A stretch of DNA of 64,000 nt from Closterium sp. Naga37s-1 (GCA_947471745.1 CANJKZ010000010.1:7520001-7584000), one strand, 5' to 3'; positions 8,223 to 19,399 are shown, numbered from the stretch's first letter. Numbers and translations are program-made. The notes: generated by a model not told the origin, from the sequence alone.

Positions 8223-8843
8223 TGTCCTGTGCGTGTTCGCTCAAATTTCCCAAACCAACTCGGAGGGCTTGGGAGAAATTCTCTGCACCAGTCGATCTCT
8301 ACTTGTCAGATGTATCGGAAACCAATCGCAATTCGCGGGAAAACGCCAGGAGTCGAAAACCACTCGGCAACAACTCGTTCCCAACAAGTTTCCCACACCC
8401 CCCAAATTGGCGATGTTGCCCCATTCTCCTCTGCCATTTTCCCAAATCCCTTTCATTTTCCCATTTCCCTCTCCCCATTACTCACTCCCGCATCCCTTTC
8501 CCCCGCTCCCTTCTGCCCTTTTTTCTGCCCCTTTCCCTACCCCCTGTGACTTTCCCCATTCCCCTCGATCCATTTCCAGTTTCCCATTCCCGTCTTAACA
8601 TTCCCCCATTCCCCCATTTTCCTGTTCTGCTCACCCATTTCCTAATTTGCCACGTCCAATGTTGCCCATCCCCGTCTGCCCATTTCCTCCATCTCCTCTC
8701 CATGTCACATCCCTCTTTTGCCCATTTCCCCATTCCCCTATCACTTCCCAGAGACAAAGCAATGGAGGTAGGTGATTGTTGGATAGTTGAAGGAGGGCGA
8801 ACATTGTGCTGAATGAGTGAAGGTATGTTATCCCAGAAGTCAA
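8223..8843. other. Pyrimidine-rich spacer
   Basis: After about 150 bases of mixed sequence, 8380-8760 is dominated by C and T on the plus strand, with recurring CCCATTTCCC and CATTCCC. The open frames across it are low-complexity Pro/Ser/Phe strings and are not supported as genes. Confidence 0.5.
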
Positions 8844-9305
8844 GTCATCACCTCATGTGTCGTATCATCACCCCATGTTCCGTGTCAACACCTCATATAT
8901 CGTGTCATCATCCATGTGCCGTGTCATCACCCCATGTGCCGTGTCATCACCTCATGTGTCGTGTCATCACCTCATGTGTCGTGTCATCACCTCATGTGCC
9001 GTGCCATCACCTCATGTGCCGTGTCATCACCCCATGTGCCGTGTCATCACCCCATGTGCCGTGTCATCATTCCATGTACCGTGTCATCACCCCATGTGCC
9101 ATGTCACCACCTCATGTGTCGTGTCATCACCTCATGTGTCGTGTCATCACCTCATGTGCCGTGTCATCACCTCATGTTCCGTGTCATCACCCCATGTTCC
9201 GTGTCATCACCCCATGTGCCGTGTCATCACCTCATGTGTCGTGTCATCACCTCATGTGCCGTGTCATCACCTCATGTGCCGTGTCATCATCCCATGTGTT
9301 GTGCC
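8844..9305. repeat. 20-bp satellite array, about 23 copies
   Basis: Tandem copies of GTGTCATCACCCCATGTGCC with C/T variation at a few positions. Because 20 is not a multiple of 3 and no phase of the unit contains a stop, all three plus frames stay open and encode the same repeating peptide in different phases. This explains the three overlapping ORFs of about 170 codons, which are not genes. Confidence 0.92.
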
Positions 9306-10040
9306 AGTGCAAAATGTGATGTCTCATAATCCCCATCCACCCTACTACCATCCTATGTATAGTGTCACCTTGCCATTCTCATCACCATAATCACCATCAG
9401 CCACCTGAAACATTGTCACATCCAACCATGTGGTGTCCTTTGATATTGCCGTAGTCATTTCTTCCTGCTCCACTCCCCCCTTCCCACTCTCCCCACTCAG
9501 CAGGCAGAGCAGAGCCATAGCAGAGGGCAGAGCAGAGGGCAGAGCAGATTAGGCGGGGGATTGCGCAGCAGAGGGCGTGGGAGTGGATATGTGAGGAGAT
9601 GGCATGGCATTTACCCCCCTTACGCTCTTCTCCATGCACCTCTACGCCCTCAGTACACTCTCTCAGTGTCCTCATTTCCCACCTTGCCATTCACGCCCTT
9701 GTCCTGCACCCGTACTAGCATGTGAGGTTGACTGAGACGTCTCAAGGTTTGATCTCAAGAATTCCCCAAACAAGCCCTTGCTTTCCGTCCATCCCCAACG
9801 TTCAAGGCCACTGGCACCTGCATGCCGGACGCTCTCTTTGCCTCACTCCCCTCACCTCTCTTGCTTCCTCTCACCTCCTCTCACCTCTCCTCACCTCTCT
9901 CGCCTCTCTCAAGTCTCACTTCCCCTCACCTCCTCTAACCGTTTACTGCTCACCTCTCACCTCTCAACTCTCACCTCTCAACTCTCACCTCTTAACTCTC
10001 ACCCCCCTCACATACTTTTCCGTACATGTTCCCTCTCCCA

Positions 10041-10106
10041 CCTCCCATCAGTTGGAATGGTCCCAACACAACTCATGGGTGGGTGGGAGTGCCGCCAGTG
10101 CAAGTG
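10041..10106. repeat. Direct repeat, first copy
   Basis: Begins CCTCCCATCAGTTGGAATGG and ends CCAGTGCAAGTG. A second copy lies at 10157-10218 with a few substitutions. The phrase TGCAAGTGGCCA recurs again near 10300, suggesting local duplication. Confidence 0.75.
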
Positions 10107-10156
10107 TATTCTTAAGGCGCCGAAATGAATGCATGTCCTCTTTGCCTTCCCTCCTG

Positions 10157-10218
10157 CCTCCCATCAGTTGGAATGGTCCCAACCCAACCCATGGGTGGGG
10201 GTGCCACCAGTGCAAGTG
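10157..10218. repeat. Direct repeat, second copy
   Basis: Near copy of 10041-10106, about 116 bases away, so the two form a local tandem-like duplication. Confidence 0.75.
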
Positions 10219-10855
10219 GCCACGGCTGCTGATGTTGCCGAGGTGGCAGCCCCAATCACCCGACTCCTTTCATCTGTCGGATGGCAAAACTCTCTCTTCT
10301 GCAAGTGGCCATTGCTATTGATGCTGCGGAGGTGCCGGCTGTTGAATTACGGCACTCACTGCGTGTTCTGGCTGAGTGTGGTCATGGCGCTTGGTGCACA
10401 ATACCTGGAAGTGTTCAGCCGTTCCAAAACGAACCTGCGCATGTACCCTACTAAACCTGACACGTGTAAGGCATGACCCAGCCGAGTGATCATTCACTTG
10501 GATGCTTGTTGTCACTAAATGAGGAAGCCAATGATATGGGTAGTATGGCCATGAGACAAGGATGTGCTGGCAGGAAGTTGTGGTTATGGAAATTGTGATG
10601 AGAATGGTGGCAGTGCTAGCGGTGAAGGCAGTAACAGAGATGGCAGTGATGGTAACACCAACAGCAGCAGTCAGCTAGTGAAGAAATCACCGTCATCATC
10701 ATTCCTCCAGGTGTTCAGAACCCTCCTTAACTACCATATCTCTAAAGATCATATTCATTCCCTGCCTTCCTACCTACACTGCCCACCTCAAAGACATACA
10801 GCTAAGGAAACAGCCTATTACAGAGATGCTACATGCCATAGTACCTTACTGGTGC

Positions 10856-11680
10856 CTATCTAAGCGTATACATATTCAGCCCGTACACTTCATTCATGCT
10901 CCTGGGGAGCACAGACCCATCAGTGTCCTTCACAAGCCCACACTTGTACAATTTCAGCATCCGTAGTGCTTTCAGCTCACCCAAATCCCCCAACAATACC
11001 TCCAGCTACGCACAGCATGACAAATTGAGGGATCTGAGTCGTGTGAACTGTGCAGCGTTGGAACATAGGGAGCGCATGGGGCTGTTTAGAATCGACAGCT
11101 TGTTCAGGCAGGCAAGCTGGGTGAGAGAGGCAGGCAGCTGCTCAAGCTGCTTGCTTTCATAGAGGTGTAGTCCCTCAGCCTGGATAAAGCACCGATGGCA
11201 TGTGGATGCACCAGAGAAGACATTTTGGGCGCGTAGCAAACCAAGATCGCCAGGTTCTGAAATTCTGACACACTCGCTAGCAACTCCCTCAACTCGTCCG
11301 CACTTACCGTACCAGCTTCAGCTTCCGCAGCTGCGGAAATGCTGACCCGATATCAGCCGGCAGCCTTCGGAGATTCTTCGCGTTGCTCATATATAGGGTG
11401 AGCAGGCAGGAGATAAACGTCAAGGCGAATGGAAGCTCCTCAGCATCGCCTGCCAAATGCTCCAGGTGCGATAGGCTCCTACTCACAGCGAATCCACACG
11501 CTACCGCAACCTCGTCTGGCAAAGCGTCCAAAGCCACGTCAGCGTGGAGACGTTTGGCAGAGCCATGGCCTGCTTGTCATCTCCCCAACTCAGCCATTCA
11601 ATGGAAGTCGGCAGGACTAGAGGAGGCCGTGTCAGCATGTCACATCGGGTCACCTCCAGCCGCTTGAGCTGTGTCAGGCT
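10856..11680 (-). pseudogene. Leucine-rich-repeat protein gene fragment
   Basis: Read on the minus strand, successive segments spell LRR units. These include LTQLKRLEVTRCDML (near 11680), LTLYMSNAKNLRRLPADIG and FPQLRKLKLVR (11304-11400), then LEQLPASLTQLACLNKLSIL, FTRLRSLNLSCC (11030-11140) and LKALRMLKLYKC (about 10940), ending at a stop at 10856-10858. The units are spread over different frames, with a TAG after LNLSCCA and a one-base shift near 11185. A GTAAGTG after KLKLVR could be a splice donor, so one of the frame changes may be an intron. No kinase, NB-ARC or signal peptide is visible. The N-terminal side is cut exactly at the R2 LTR (11681). Either a decayed gene or the last exons of one. 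Confidence 0.7.
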
Positions 11681-11808
11681 TGTCAAACTGTGTTTGTACG
11701 TCTGTAGGCTGTAGTGGGGTAGTTTACATAGAGTACAACCCCTTATAGGATTTCCCTATTTGTACTCATCTTTTATAATAGTGAAGTCATTTTCTTGCCC
11801 GTTAGTTC
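11681..11808 (+). repeat. R2 5' LTR, degenerate
   Basis: Aligns with the other short LTRs through TGTAGGCTGTAGTGGGGTAG, a conserved internal block, and TTTGTACTCA. The LTR/primer-site junction is damaged (TGAGATCATATTTAGAG for TGGTATCAGAG), so the right edge is approximate. Confidence 0.75.
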
Positions 11809-11827
11809 TGAGATCATATTTAGAGTA

Positions 11828-11863
11828 GGTTCCTCTGTGGGACCGCTCTGTTAGGGCCCACCA
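11828..11863 (+). other. R2 post-primer hairpin and antisense tRNA-iMet block
   Basis: GGTTCC-TCTGT-GGGACC (11828-11844) can form a 6-bp stem, and GGGCCCACCA (11854-11863) is complementary to the anticodon stem of initiator tRNA-Met. Both survive although the primer site itself has decayed. Confidence 0.65.
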
Positions 11864-11869
11864 TTTGTT

Positions 11870-12523
11870 TCGAACCGCCCGAACTGCCCTGCCCATTCGT
11901 TCCTGCCCTGCCCGGACAGCGTCCCTCACGCTGCCCTGCCTGCGCTACCCCACACGCTCTGCCCTGCCCCACGCGCGGCCCGCTTGCTGCCCAGCGCGCG
12001 AGCCGCACGCTGCCCTGCTTGTGCCTTACTCACGCTGCCTGCACGCACGCTGTCTGAGCTCTCCGCGCGCCCCGCTCGCACGCTGCGCCCGCTGCCCGCG
12101 CGCTGCCTCCACCGCTTGCGCGATGCATTTGCTGCCCGCGCGCTGCTCGCCCTGCTCGCGAAATGCCTGCGCACTGCCTGCACTGCCGGCGCCCTGCCCA
12201 CGCACCGTGCGCCCTGCCTACGCATTGCCCGCACGCTGCTGGCGCCCCCTGCGTGCTGCCCCTACGGCCCATGCCGCCCGTGCTCTGCCTGCACAGCCTG
12301 CGCGCTGTCCTGCACCGCCTGCACACGCCCTGCACACGCTGCAGCTGCTGCCACGCCGCTGCCGCCCGCGCTGCGCAGCCCTGCCCTGCCGAGTCGCGCC
12401 GCCCTGCCCTACCGAGTCGCGCCGCCCTGCCCGAGCCGTGCCACGCCGCCCGAGCCGTGCCGCCCTGCCGAACCACCCAGCTGAGCCACCCTGCCTAGCT
12501 GCCCAACCGAGCCGCTTTTGCTG

Positions 12524-12540
<17 letters not shown>
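11870..12540 (+). repeat. R2 GC-rich leader
   Basis: Low-complexity CTGCCC/GCGCGCTGCC/ACGCTGCCC units without a strict period, then a (GCTGCT)n run at about 12530-12555 just before the gag start. Long open frames on both strands here are composition artefacts. Confidence 0.7.
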
Positions 12541-12554
<14 letters not shown>

Positions 12555-12570
12555 CACTGCTAGTGCTTAC

Positions 12571-13918
12571 TATGGCTACCCTTAATGTCCTTACCCTAAC
12601 GCGGAGGGTCGCCCGATTAGGTTTGACTCCTAGCTCTAGAATCTCCAGCTGTACCTGCAGAGCATAGCTAGGGAGGACGTTTCACTGTTACAGCACATGT
12701 CCGGTTCTTGCCTTGCCCCTAAGGAGTCAGCTGATCGTATTCTTTGTACTCAGTGGCTCACGCGCAATGCTTCCGCTCGCTTTTCTGTCCGCAATGCCCT
12801 CCCGCTAGACGAACGAGCCCATTTTGGCCAGCTTAAGACTGCGAAGGAACTCTATGACGCCGTAGTTGCTCGTTACTCCTCCCCCTCTACTTCTGCCCTA
12901 GGCCGTATCATGCTGCCGAACCTCTTTCATGAGCTGTCGAATGTTCACAGTGTCGCTGACCTCATGACCCACCTTCGCTCTAGTGACGCTCGGTACCATG
13001 CCGCTCTCAAGCCGAACTTTCTTATTGCAAACCAGCCTCCGATGTACATCACTCTCTACTACCTCGTTACTCGCCTCCCTGAATCCCTTTCCGCCGTTAG
13101 GGCTTCACCCCACCGAGCTCACCCTTGCCTTGCTGGAGAAGCATCTCCTCAAGGCAGAGACCAGTACTGTCACTGTAGCTGCCTCTCGTGGCACTCCCCA
13201 CTCCCCCTTCTTTGAGGGGTGTTCTCCCTCCCTTCTCACGCTCCCTGTTGCTACTGTTGCTCTTGTTGAATTCTTTCATACTAAGGAGGTCGGTGCTGCG
13301 TCTGCTCCTAGTGGGAGGCGCCACATCGACAAGGGCAAGGGGGGTAAGGGTGGTGGGGGTGGCACTGGCGGGGTGGTGGCGGGGGTGGTGGCGGTGGTGG
13401 TGGCAGGGGTGGAGGCGTTGGTAGTGGCGGGATAGAGGCAGTGGTGGCAGCAGTGGAGGTGGCGTGGGTGGTGGAGGCGGTGGAGTGGGCGGAGGGGGCT
13501 CGGGTGGTGTTCGGGGTGGAGCTGGCAGGCGCGGAGGCTATGGGGCGACGACTGGGGTGCAGCTCGTGGCGGCGGAGGCATTGGGGGTGGACAGCAGTGG
13601 CAGCCACGCCAGCAGGAGCCACGCACCCCTTAGGAGATTCGTGAGTGGGTTGTCCAACGTGGCTCCTCGGGGGGTATTGTTCGTTGCCCGCTCGGGTCCC
13701 AGGACTGGTGAGCCCTGCGGGAAGATTGGGCACACTAAGTACCGTTGCTTCTGCCGTCTCGAGGATGCCTGGTGCACCGAGTACGGAGATGATCAGGAGA
13801 TCCCCAACTGCTTAGAATTGATAGGGAAGGGGGTGGATGTGTTTGCTTTTGGCTTTGACAAGATCAATGCCGGAATTTATGCTATGCATGCTGGGCCTGC
13901 TAGTGTTGAGGGTGAATG
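12571..13918 (+). pseudogene. R2 gag remnant
   Basis: The family start survives as ATGGCTACCCTTAATGTCCTTACC, but the frame is lost within a few codons. The best open piece is 12697-13215, which includes ELYDAVVARYSS, VADLMTHLRSSDARYHAAL and PPMYITLYYLVTRLPESL, typical of this copia gag. A frameshift follows near 13100. The Gly-rich tract is read in the wrong frame. At 13680-13790 the Cys/His segment appears as EPCGKIGHTKYRCFCRLEDAW, closer to a canonical knuckle than in the other copies. A TGA ends this part at 13917-13919. Confidence 0.85.
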
Positions 13919-13928
13919 ATACTCGTGT

Positions 13929-15840
13929 GTGCCGCGCGCTGCTGGTGTAGAGGCTGCTCCTCTAGGTGCTTGTGAGTTTGCTGCCATGGCTACTGCTTTT
14001 GCTGAGGCCTTGCACATCTTCACACTTGACTCAGGCGCGTCTCGCTGCTTCTTTCACGATGGCACCATAGTCACACCGCTCACAGCACCTGTCCGAGTCG
14101 CTCTGGCTGACCCCTTTGGGGGCCTAGTCATTGCACGAGCCTCCTCTGTCCTCCCTTGTCCGGTGGTCCCCTTCGGCCCTCTCCCACGTCTCCACCTCCC
14201 CTCGTTCTCTATGAACTTGGTGAGTATCGCTGTCCTCTAGGATGAGTTGGTCACTACCACTACTCCTCGAGGTGAGCGGGTGGCGATCTGTACGTGCTCA
14301 TGGACAGGCCGCCACCTCGCTACGTTCACTCGGAGATCTGGGTCAGGACTGTACACACTGACCACTAAGTCAGCACAGGTGGCTGCGTCAGGTTAGGTGG
14401 CTGCATCGGGTCCGTTAGCTGTTCGTGTCGGCTACTCTCGCACCAGACTCTCCTCTGGTACCACCGTCTTGGTCACCCCTCCCTGCCGCGCCTGCGTGGC
14501 ATGCATTATCGTCTCCTTGTCATTGGCCTCCCCAGGTCCCTGTCCCCGCTCCTGCGCTCGCTTGCACCGCCGTGCCTTCCCTGCGTCGAGGGGCGGCAGT
14601 GCGCCGCTCCTCACTCCTCCTCGTTTCCGCGGACCACTGCTCCTCTGCAGACTCTCCACATGGACGTGTGGGGCCCCGCCCGCATCTGTGGACAGGACCA
14701 GTAGCATTACATTCTGCTGGTTGTCGACGACTACACGCGCTACACCACGGTCTTCCCCTTGTGGAGCAAGGCGGATGTCTGCGTAATTTTGATCCCCTGG
14801 ATCACCTCTGTCTGTCGTCAGCTTAGCACGCGGTTTCAGCAGGACCTCCAGGTCCTGCAACTACACTCTGACAGAGGCGGTGAGTTTTCCTCCTGACTCC
14901 TTGAGAATTTTTTTCGTGCGGAGGGCATCACCTAGTCATTCATGCTTCCGGCCTCTCCACAGTAAAATGGGATTGCTGAGCATCGCATTGGCTTGACCAT
15001 GGAGGTTGCTCGCACCTCCATGATCCATGCGACTGCTCCCCATTTTCTGTGGCCGTTTGCGGTCTGATACATCGCGCATTAGCTCAACCTCTGGCCCCGT
15101 GTCTCTGTGCCAGAGACCTCGCCTACACTGCGTTGAACGAAGGAGGTCGACGATGCGTCACCGTTTAGGGTCTGAGGCGTACTCTCCCTTGTCCGTGATA
15201 CCACCGCGGGCAAGCTCTCTCCTCACACTCTCCAATGCGTCCTCCTTGGCTTCCTTACCAACGCTCCGCCCTGGCAGTTCTACCACCCTGCCTCGCACTG
15301 TGTCCTGTCCTCACAGGACGTCACATTTGACGACCAACCTCCCTTGGTTGTGCCTTTAGAGGTCTCCTTTGACACCTCTTGGCCCAGCTGAGGGGGGTGA
15401 CCCCGCTGTTGACGACACGGCGGCCACTTGCCGCTTCCCGCGCTTGGAGACCCCTCCTGGTTTTCCGCCTCGGCCAAATTCGCCGCCTCCGTAGGCTATT
15501 GCTGGGGACTCAAGTGTTGCTAGGAGTGGTGACACTGGGGGTGCGGACTCTGGAGGTGCTGGTCCTGAGGTTGCTGACTCTAGAGGTGCTGAGTCCGGGG
15601 GTGCTGATTGTGGGGGTGCTGCGAGTCCTAATGGTGGTGGAGTCGTGGGTGCTGCTACTGAAGGTTTTGGCGCTGAACCGCAGCAGCAGTCTCGTTGGCA
15701 GGAGACCCTCTCGCCGCAGCAGCTTCGCGACTGGGCTGTTCGGCGAGGCCACTCTGGTGCTAGAGCTTGGAGTACTGGTGCTGGAGCTGCTGTTGCCGGA
15801 GGTACTGAAGCTACTGGTGCTGGACGTGCTGGAGGTGCTT
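13929..15840 (+). pseudogene. R2 protease, integrase and linker remnant
   Basis: The protease motif TLDSGASRCFF lies at about 14020 and the family block LHLPSFSMNLVS precedes a TAG. The pre-integrase region (14425-14640) and the integrase core (LHMDVWGPARICGQ, LHSDRGGEFSS, MEVARTSMIHA) are recognisable but carry many stops, most explained by C-to-T or G-to-A changes (TAG at 14933, TAA at 14963, TAG at 15080, TGA at 15173). The GGAE-type linker occupies about 15530-15840. There is no reverse transcriptase. Confidence 0.85.
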
Positions 15841-18260
15841 GCCGTGAAGCTGTAGGGTAGTTATTAAGTTGGCCACGTAGGTGAGTCCGACGTCGGGAGT
15901 AGAGACAAAGTATCGGAGTGCTCGGCGTATGTCTAGCAAATTCTTCGCTTCAGGTCGGCGCAGGTACTGTGTGAGCTGGCTTGCGACGTAGGTGAGATCC
16001 GACCGGCACGTGACGGTGGCGAACAGGAGACACCCCAGCTGCTGCTGATAGAGCCGATGATCTTTGATGGAGAGCGGTGTGGTGTCGGGTTTGTGAGTAG
16101 GAGGAGGAGTGCGAAAGGGGGAGGTGAGGTTGACCGGGGCATTTGCGAATTTCTTCGCAAGTGTTTCCGCGTACTTAGTGGCGGACAGGTGGATAGAGGT
16201 GGCAGACTGGGTAATGTTGAGACCCAGAAATTGCGTGACGTTGTGGTTGATAGTTATTTCGAGCTTCTTCTTGATTCGTGCTTCGAAGCAATCGAGCAGT
16301 CCCGTGTCATCGCCGATGTAGGGGAGATCGTTGACGTAGGCGACGAGGAGGATGAACTTTCCGCGGGATTCCTTCCGGTACATTCCTTGGTCGTGTGGTA
16401 GCTGGACGAAGCCGAGTTCGATGAGGACGGTGTGCAGGTACTGCTGCCACAGGCGAGGCGCTTGCTTGATGCCATATAGGGATTTCTGGAGGAGGCAGAC
16501 GGTGCCGTCACTTTCTTCAAAGGCGTGTGGTTGCTCGACGATGATAATGGCGTCGACGAGTGCGTACAGGAACGCACTTCCGATGTCAATCTGTTGGAGC
16601 GAACGCTGCTTGACGGCCGCGATGTATATGAGAATGTGGACCGAGTGTGCCATCCGACGGGTGCGAAGGTCTGGTCGTAATCTACCAGGTGAGTTTGCTC
16701 GAAGCCGCGCACCACCCATCTCGCCTTGTATTTATCGATTGATCCGTCTGCAAGCATTTTAATCCGGAAGACCCATTTGCCGCTGAGTATCTTTCTCCCC
16801 TTTGCAGATGATCGGGGAACGAGCTTCCAAGTCCCGCGGCGCTTCAGAGCTGTTATTACTACCATGGCTGCCTTCCATTTTTCAATTTCGGGCCCAGACA
16901 GGGCCTGGCATATGGTAGTGGGTTCCTTGGGTGAGGTGTGGCGAACTGCGACCGCGAGTCCAAGGATGCGGAGCCAATTTCGTTGGTCTCTTCGTAGGCG
17001 AGGCGATCGTAATCGTCGGCGCCGGTTACTTCAATAACGTCGTCGTCGCTGTCGTGCCCAGTGCGGATAGTGTCTTGCGAGGGGTTCGGCAGTGGTAACT
17101 CGGCATCAGGAGATTGGCGCGCTGTGCTGTTGTATTTGTGGGCTTCACGAGTTGTATGGTCGGGTTCAAATTGGAAAGCAGGTATGAAGGTTGGAGTCTG
17201 AATGGGCTTGTAAGGGGGATGTTGGGAAAGGAGTCAAATGGTGTGTTGTCCGTTGCGTCTCCATCCTCTGCCACGTCACCCTTATCCCGTGATGTGGCAA
17301 AGCTGCGGTGCCTCTCGAAAACCTTTTCTGGTGCATTGTCAGCTTTGCAGTGTTCCTCGAACAGTGGCAGAGTCAGCTTCTTGTAGAAGATACAGTCACG
17401 TGATTTTGTCACTTCGTGCGTCGCGTAGTCCAGCATGATCCACGCCTTGAACTCCTTTTCAATCACGAGGTGGATACCCCAGCGTGCCCGGTCAGCAAAA
17501 AAATCCAGTCTTTGCTGTGTGGGCCCTGAAATGTACCATGCAGCAGAACACTCGAAGAAGACGCGCGTCAGCTTTTCTACCCGTCAAGCCTTGTAAGGCG
17601 AGATGTTTTTCGTCAGGATTCGGAATGACCGCAAGTTGTGCAGCCGAATTGTGTGGTTCATCGCAAACGGCCAAAACTTCGTTGGGATGGCAGGCTGCTT
17701 CATCTGGGCCCTCATCTTGGTGGGCTCCTCTTTGTTTGTTCTGCTACTCCTTCCTGCTCGTGAGCGTTGGCAGGGACACCAGGTGCTCAATCCCTGTGTT
17801 GGTGAAGAGCTCCTTGAACCCGTTGGAGAAGTACTCCAAACCCCCGTCTGTCTGGAAGCTTTTTAGCTTCATTTCTCATTGGCATTCGACACGCTTTATC
17901 CAGGTTACGAAGCAATCGAACACCCGCAAGCGATAGTCAATGTTGACGGCCCAAACGTAGCGCGTGCAGGCGTCGATGAAGGTCGTCGTGTTATTTTCTC
18001 CATTAAGCCCTCCTTGGCTAAGTATCATGAAGTCGCTATAAACCTTCCCGAGTGGTTCGTACCGTTCGTAGCCTAGAGGTAAGTCCGGGAAGGGCTTGTG
18101 AGCGAGCAACGCGGTAGGGCAGACGAGGCACGGTGGGTCGTTTGAAGTTGCTTTAAGTACGTCACCGCCGGGTAGAAGCAGTCCTTCCGTGTCTAAGCAG
18201 TTCTTGAGTGTGGCGTGCAAAGGGTGTTTGAGCTGCTGGTGCCAAATTTATAGATTGGCA
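15841..18260 (-). pseudogene. R3 pol remnant (integrase, reverse transcriptase, RNase H start)
   Basis: On the minus strand, IWHQQLKHPLHATLKNCL (about 18200) is the pre-integrase motif. Integrase follows with LKSFQTDGGLEYFSNGFK and GIEHLVSLP, then a shortened IN C-terminal region. Reverse transcriptase pieces are GKWVFRIKMLADGSIDKYKA (about 16750), IDIGSAFLYALVDAII, QKSLYGIKQAPRLWQQYL and a changed active site, LVAYVNDLPYIGDD, where the usual YVDD is YVND. RNase H begins with TCRSDLTYVASQLTQYLRR and ends at the junction. Fragments lie in several frames, so it cannot be active. R7 carries a close relative of the last 700 bases. Confidence 0.88.
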
Positions 18261-19399
18261 TGATAGCTGACTGTCCTCTTGTAATACTTGTTTCTTTCTT
18301 CTTCGTCTTGCTGCCCCTTTTCAGGTCCTTTGTTGGTGACAGCGCGTACGTCTGCTGCAAAGGCTCGAGCGAAGGCTTCTTCCAGGACAGCCTCGGGGAT
18401 ACCGGCGACATCGTCCGTGTTAGCGACGTGAATCGAGTCGTCGGTGGTCGGAAGGAGCTGCGGAGTTGGGAGTCGTGCCGCTTCAGGCCACTCGGAAGCA
18501 GCGAGTCCCTCCATCGGAACGCGGTGATAGAGGTACTCATTGCCGGTGACTGATATTAACTGAGGTCCTTGTTCCAGTGGTGGTGCTTCCCCGGTTCGGG
18601 TGGCTTCGCCGTTTCCCCGAAGTCGCAAGTCATGCCTTTTGACTCCTCTTGTGCTTCCTCTGCAAGTTCGTACGGATATTGGTCTGGAAGAGGAGGTCCG
18701 CCCCAGCTGGTACCGTGCGTTGCCCAGTACGGGTCTATTTCCGCCACGTCCGCAGGAGGAAGTGTTGGAGCTTCGGGATAAGGAGGACCTCGTGGTCCCT
18801 AGCCCCCTTGAGGTGCAGGTGGAAATCTTGCTGCTGGTGTCCCTATCACCCCCCACGCGTCGAGTGTAATACCAGTATTGGCCCAGCTAGGCGAAACTGG
18901 TCCTGTTATTCCCCATCGTCTAGTGTCAGCTTGTCCTGTAGTTGCTGAACCCCCACAGTCTTCTTTTTGTTCCATTGTTGCAGGTCCTGTATATCCGAGA
19001 ATGGAGGTAGAAGCTGTTGGGACTTCAAGCAGGTGAAGAAGTCCATCTGATGCGGGAAGTTCAAGATCCATCTCCGCAGGGTGCGACCATGTCGGCATCT
19101 CTGTGGGTGTTGTCTCCAGCAAAAGAGTCCTGTCTAAGTCGCCGGTGTTGCCCCATGAGTCGAATTTTAGTATAAAAACGCCGTCTTCGTTGATCGCCTT
19201 GCCGATGCTACTGTTTTTATAAAATAATTCATAGGTTTTGTCTTCGCAGTTGCTTCGGATGTCAACTCCACACTTCATCAGTTGAGCTGCACTTCTTGAT
19301 ATGATTGCGCAGATTGCAGCACTGATTGATATATGGCCCCGCTTTCTCCCCTTGATTCATTTTGACCGATGTCAGACGGCTGAGCAGGCGACTCGTGGT
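18261..19399 (-). pseudogene. R3 gag 3' part and gag-pol linker remnant
   Basis: At the right edge the minus strand reads LTSVKMNQGEKAGPYINQC, the central part of a UBN2-like copia gag that continues from 36716 across the R4 insertion. Further left the sequence is Pro/Ser/Thr-rich (PPEPGKHHHWNK, VTGNEYLYHRVPMEG) with frame breaks. I could not find a convincing CCHC knuckle or DSGA protease motif, so the assignment in the middle of this stretch is by position. Confidence 0.65.

Larger units (their letters stand above)
9306..10855. other. Spacer with pyrimidine runs and no supported gene
   Basis: Holds a CT-rich stretch (about 9830-10020) with repeating CTCTCACCTCTCAACT and a duplicated segment at 10041-10106 and 10157-10218. 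Several short open frames occur, but none shows a domain or conserved motif. Confidence 0.5.
11681..15840 (+). mobile_element. R2: decayed, 3'-truncated copia element of the R1 family
   Basis: Begins with a diverged short LTR (TGTCAAAC), followed by the family leader and remnants of gag, protease, integrase and the repeat linker. All are broken by several frameshifts and many stops. Reverse transcriptase, RNase H, 3' tail and 3' LTR are missing because the element ends abruptly at about 15840 against R3 on the other strand. Of the R1 family copies here it is the most degraded and probably the oldest. Confidence 0.88.
15841..19399 (-). mobile_element. R3 (second part): copia element on the minus strand
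   Basis: This is the 3' two-thirds of a copia element of a different family, read right to left. It continues from 36711-37920 and is split there by R4. It contains the rest of gag, pre-integrase, integrase, reverse transcriptase and part of RNase H, and stops at the junction with R2 at about 15840, lacking the RNase H end and 3' LTR. The coding is broken in many places. The GTGGT at 19395-19399 is the left target copy made by R4. Confidence 0.88.

Noticed and set aside
8844..9305. CRISPR-like array
   Set aside because: The repeats are directly tandem with no unique spacers and the context is eukaryotic.
8817..9390. Three overlapping plus-strand ORFs of 168-177 codons
   Set aside because: All are phases of the 20-bp satellite and encode the same periodic peptide.
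9722..10476. Plus-strand ORFs near the direct repeats as a small gene
   Set aside because: Low complexity at the start, no conserved domain, and the repeated part lies in different frames in the two copies.
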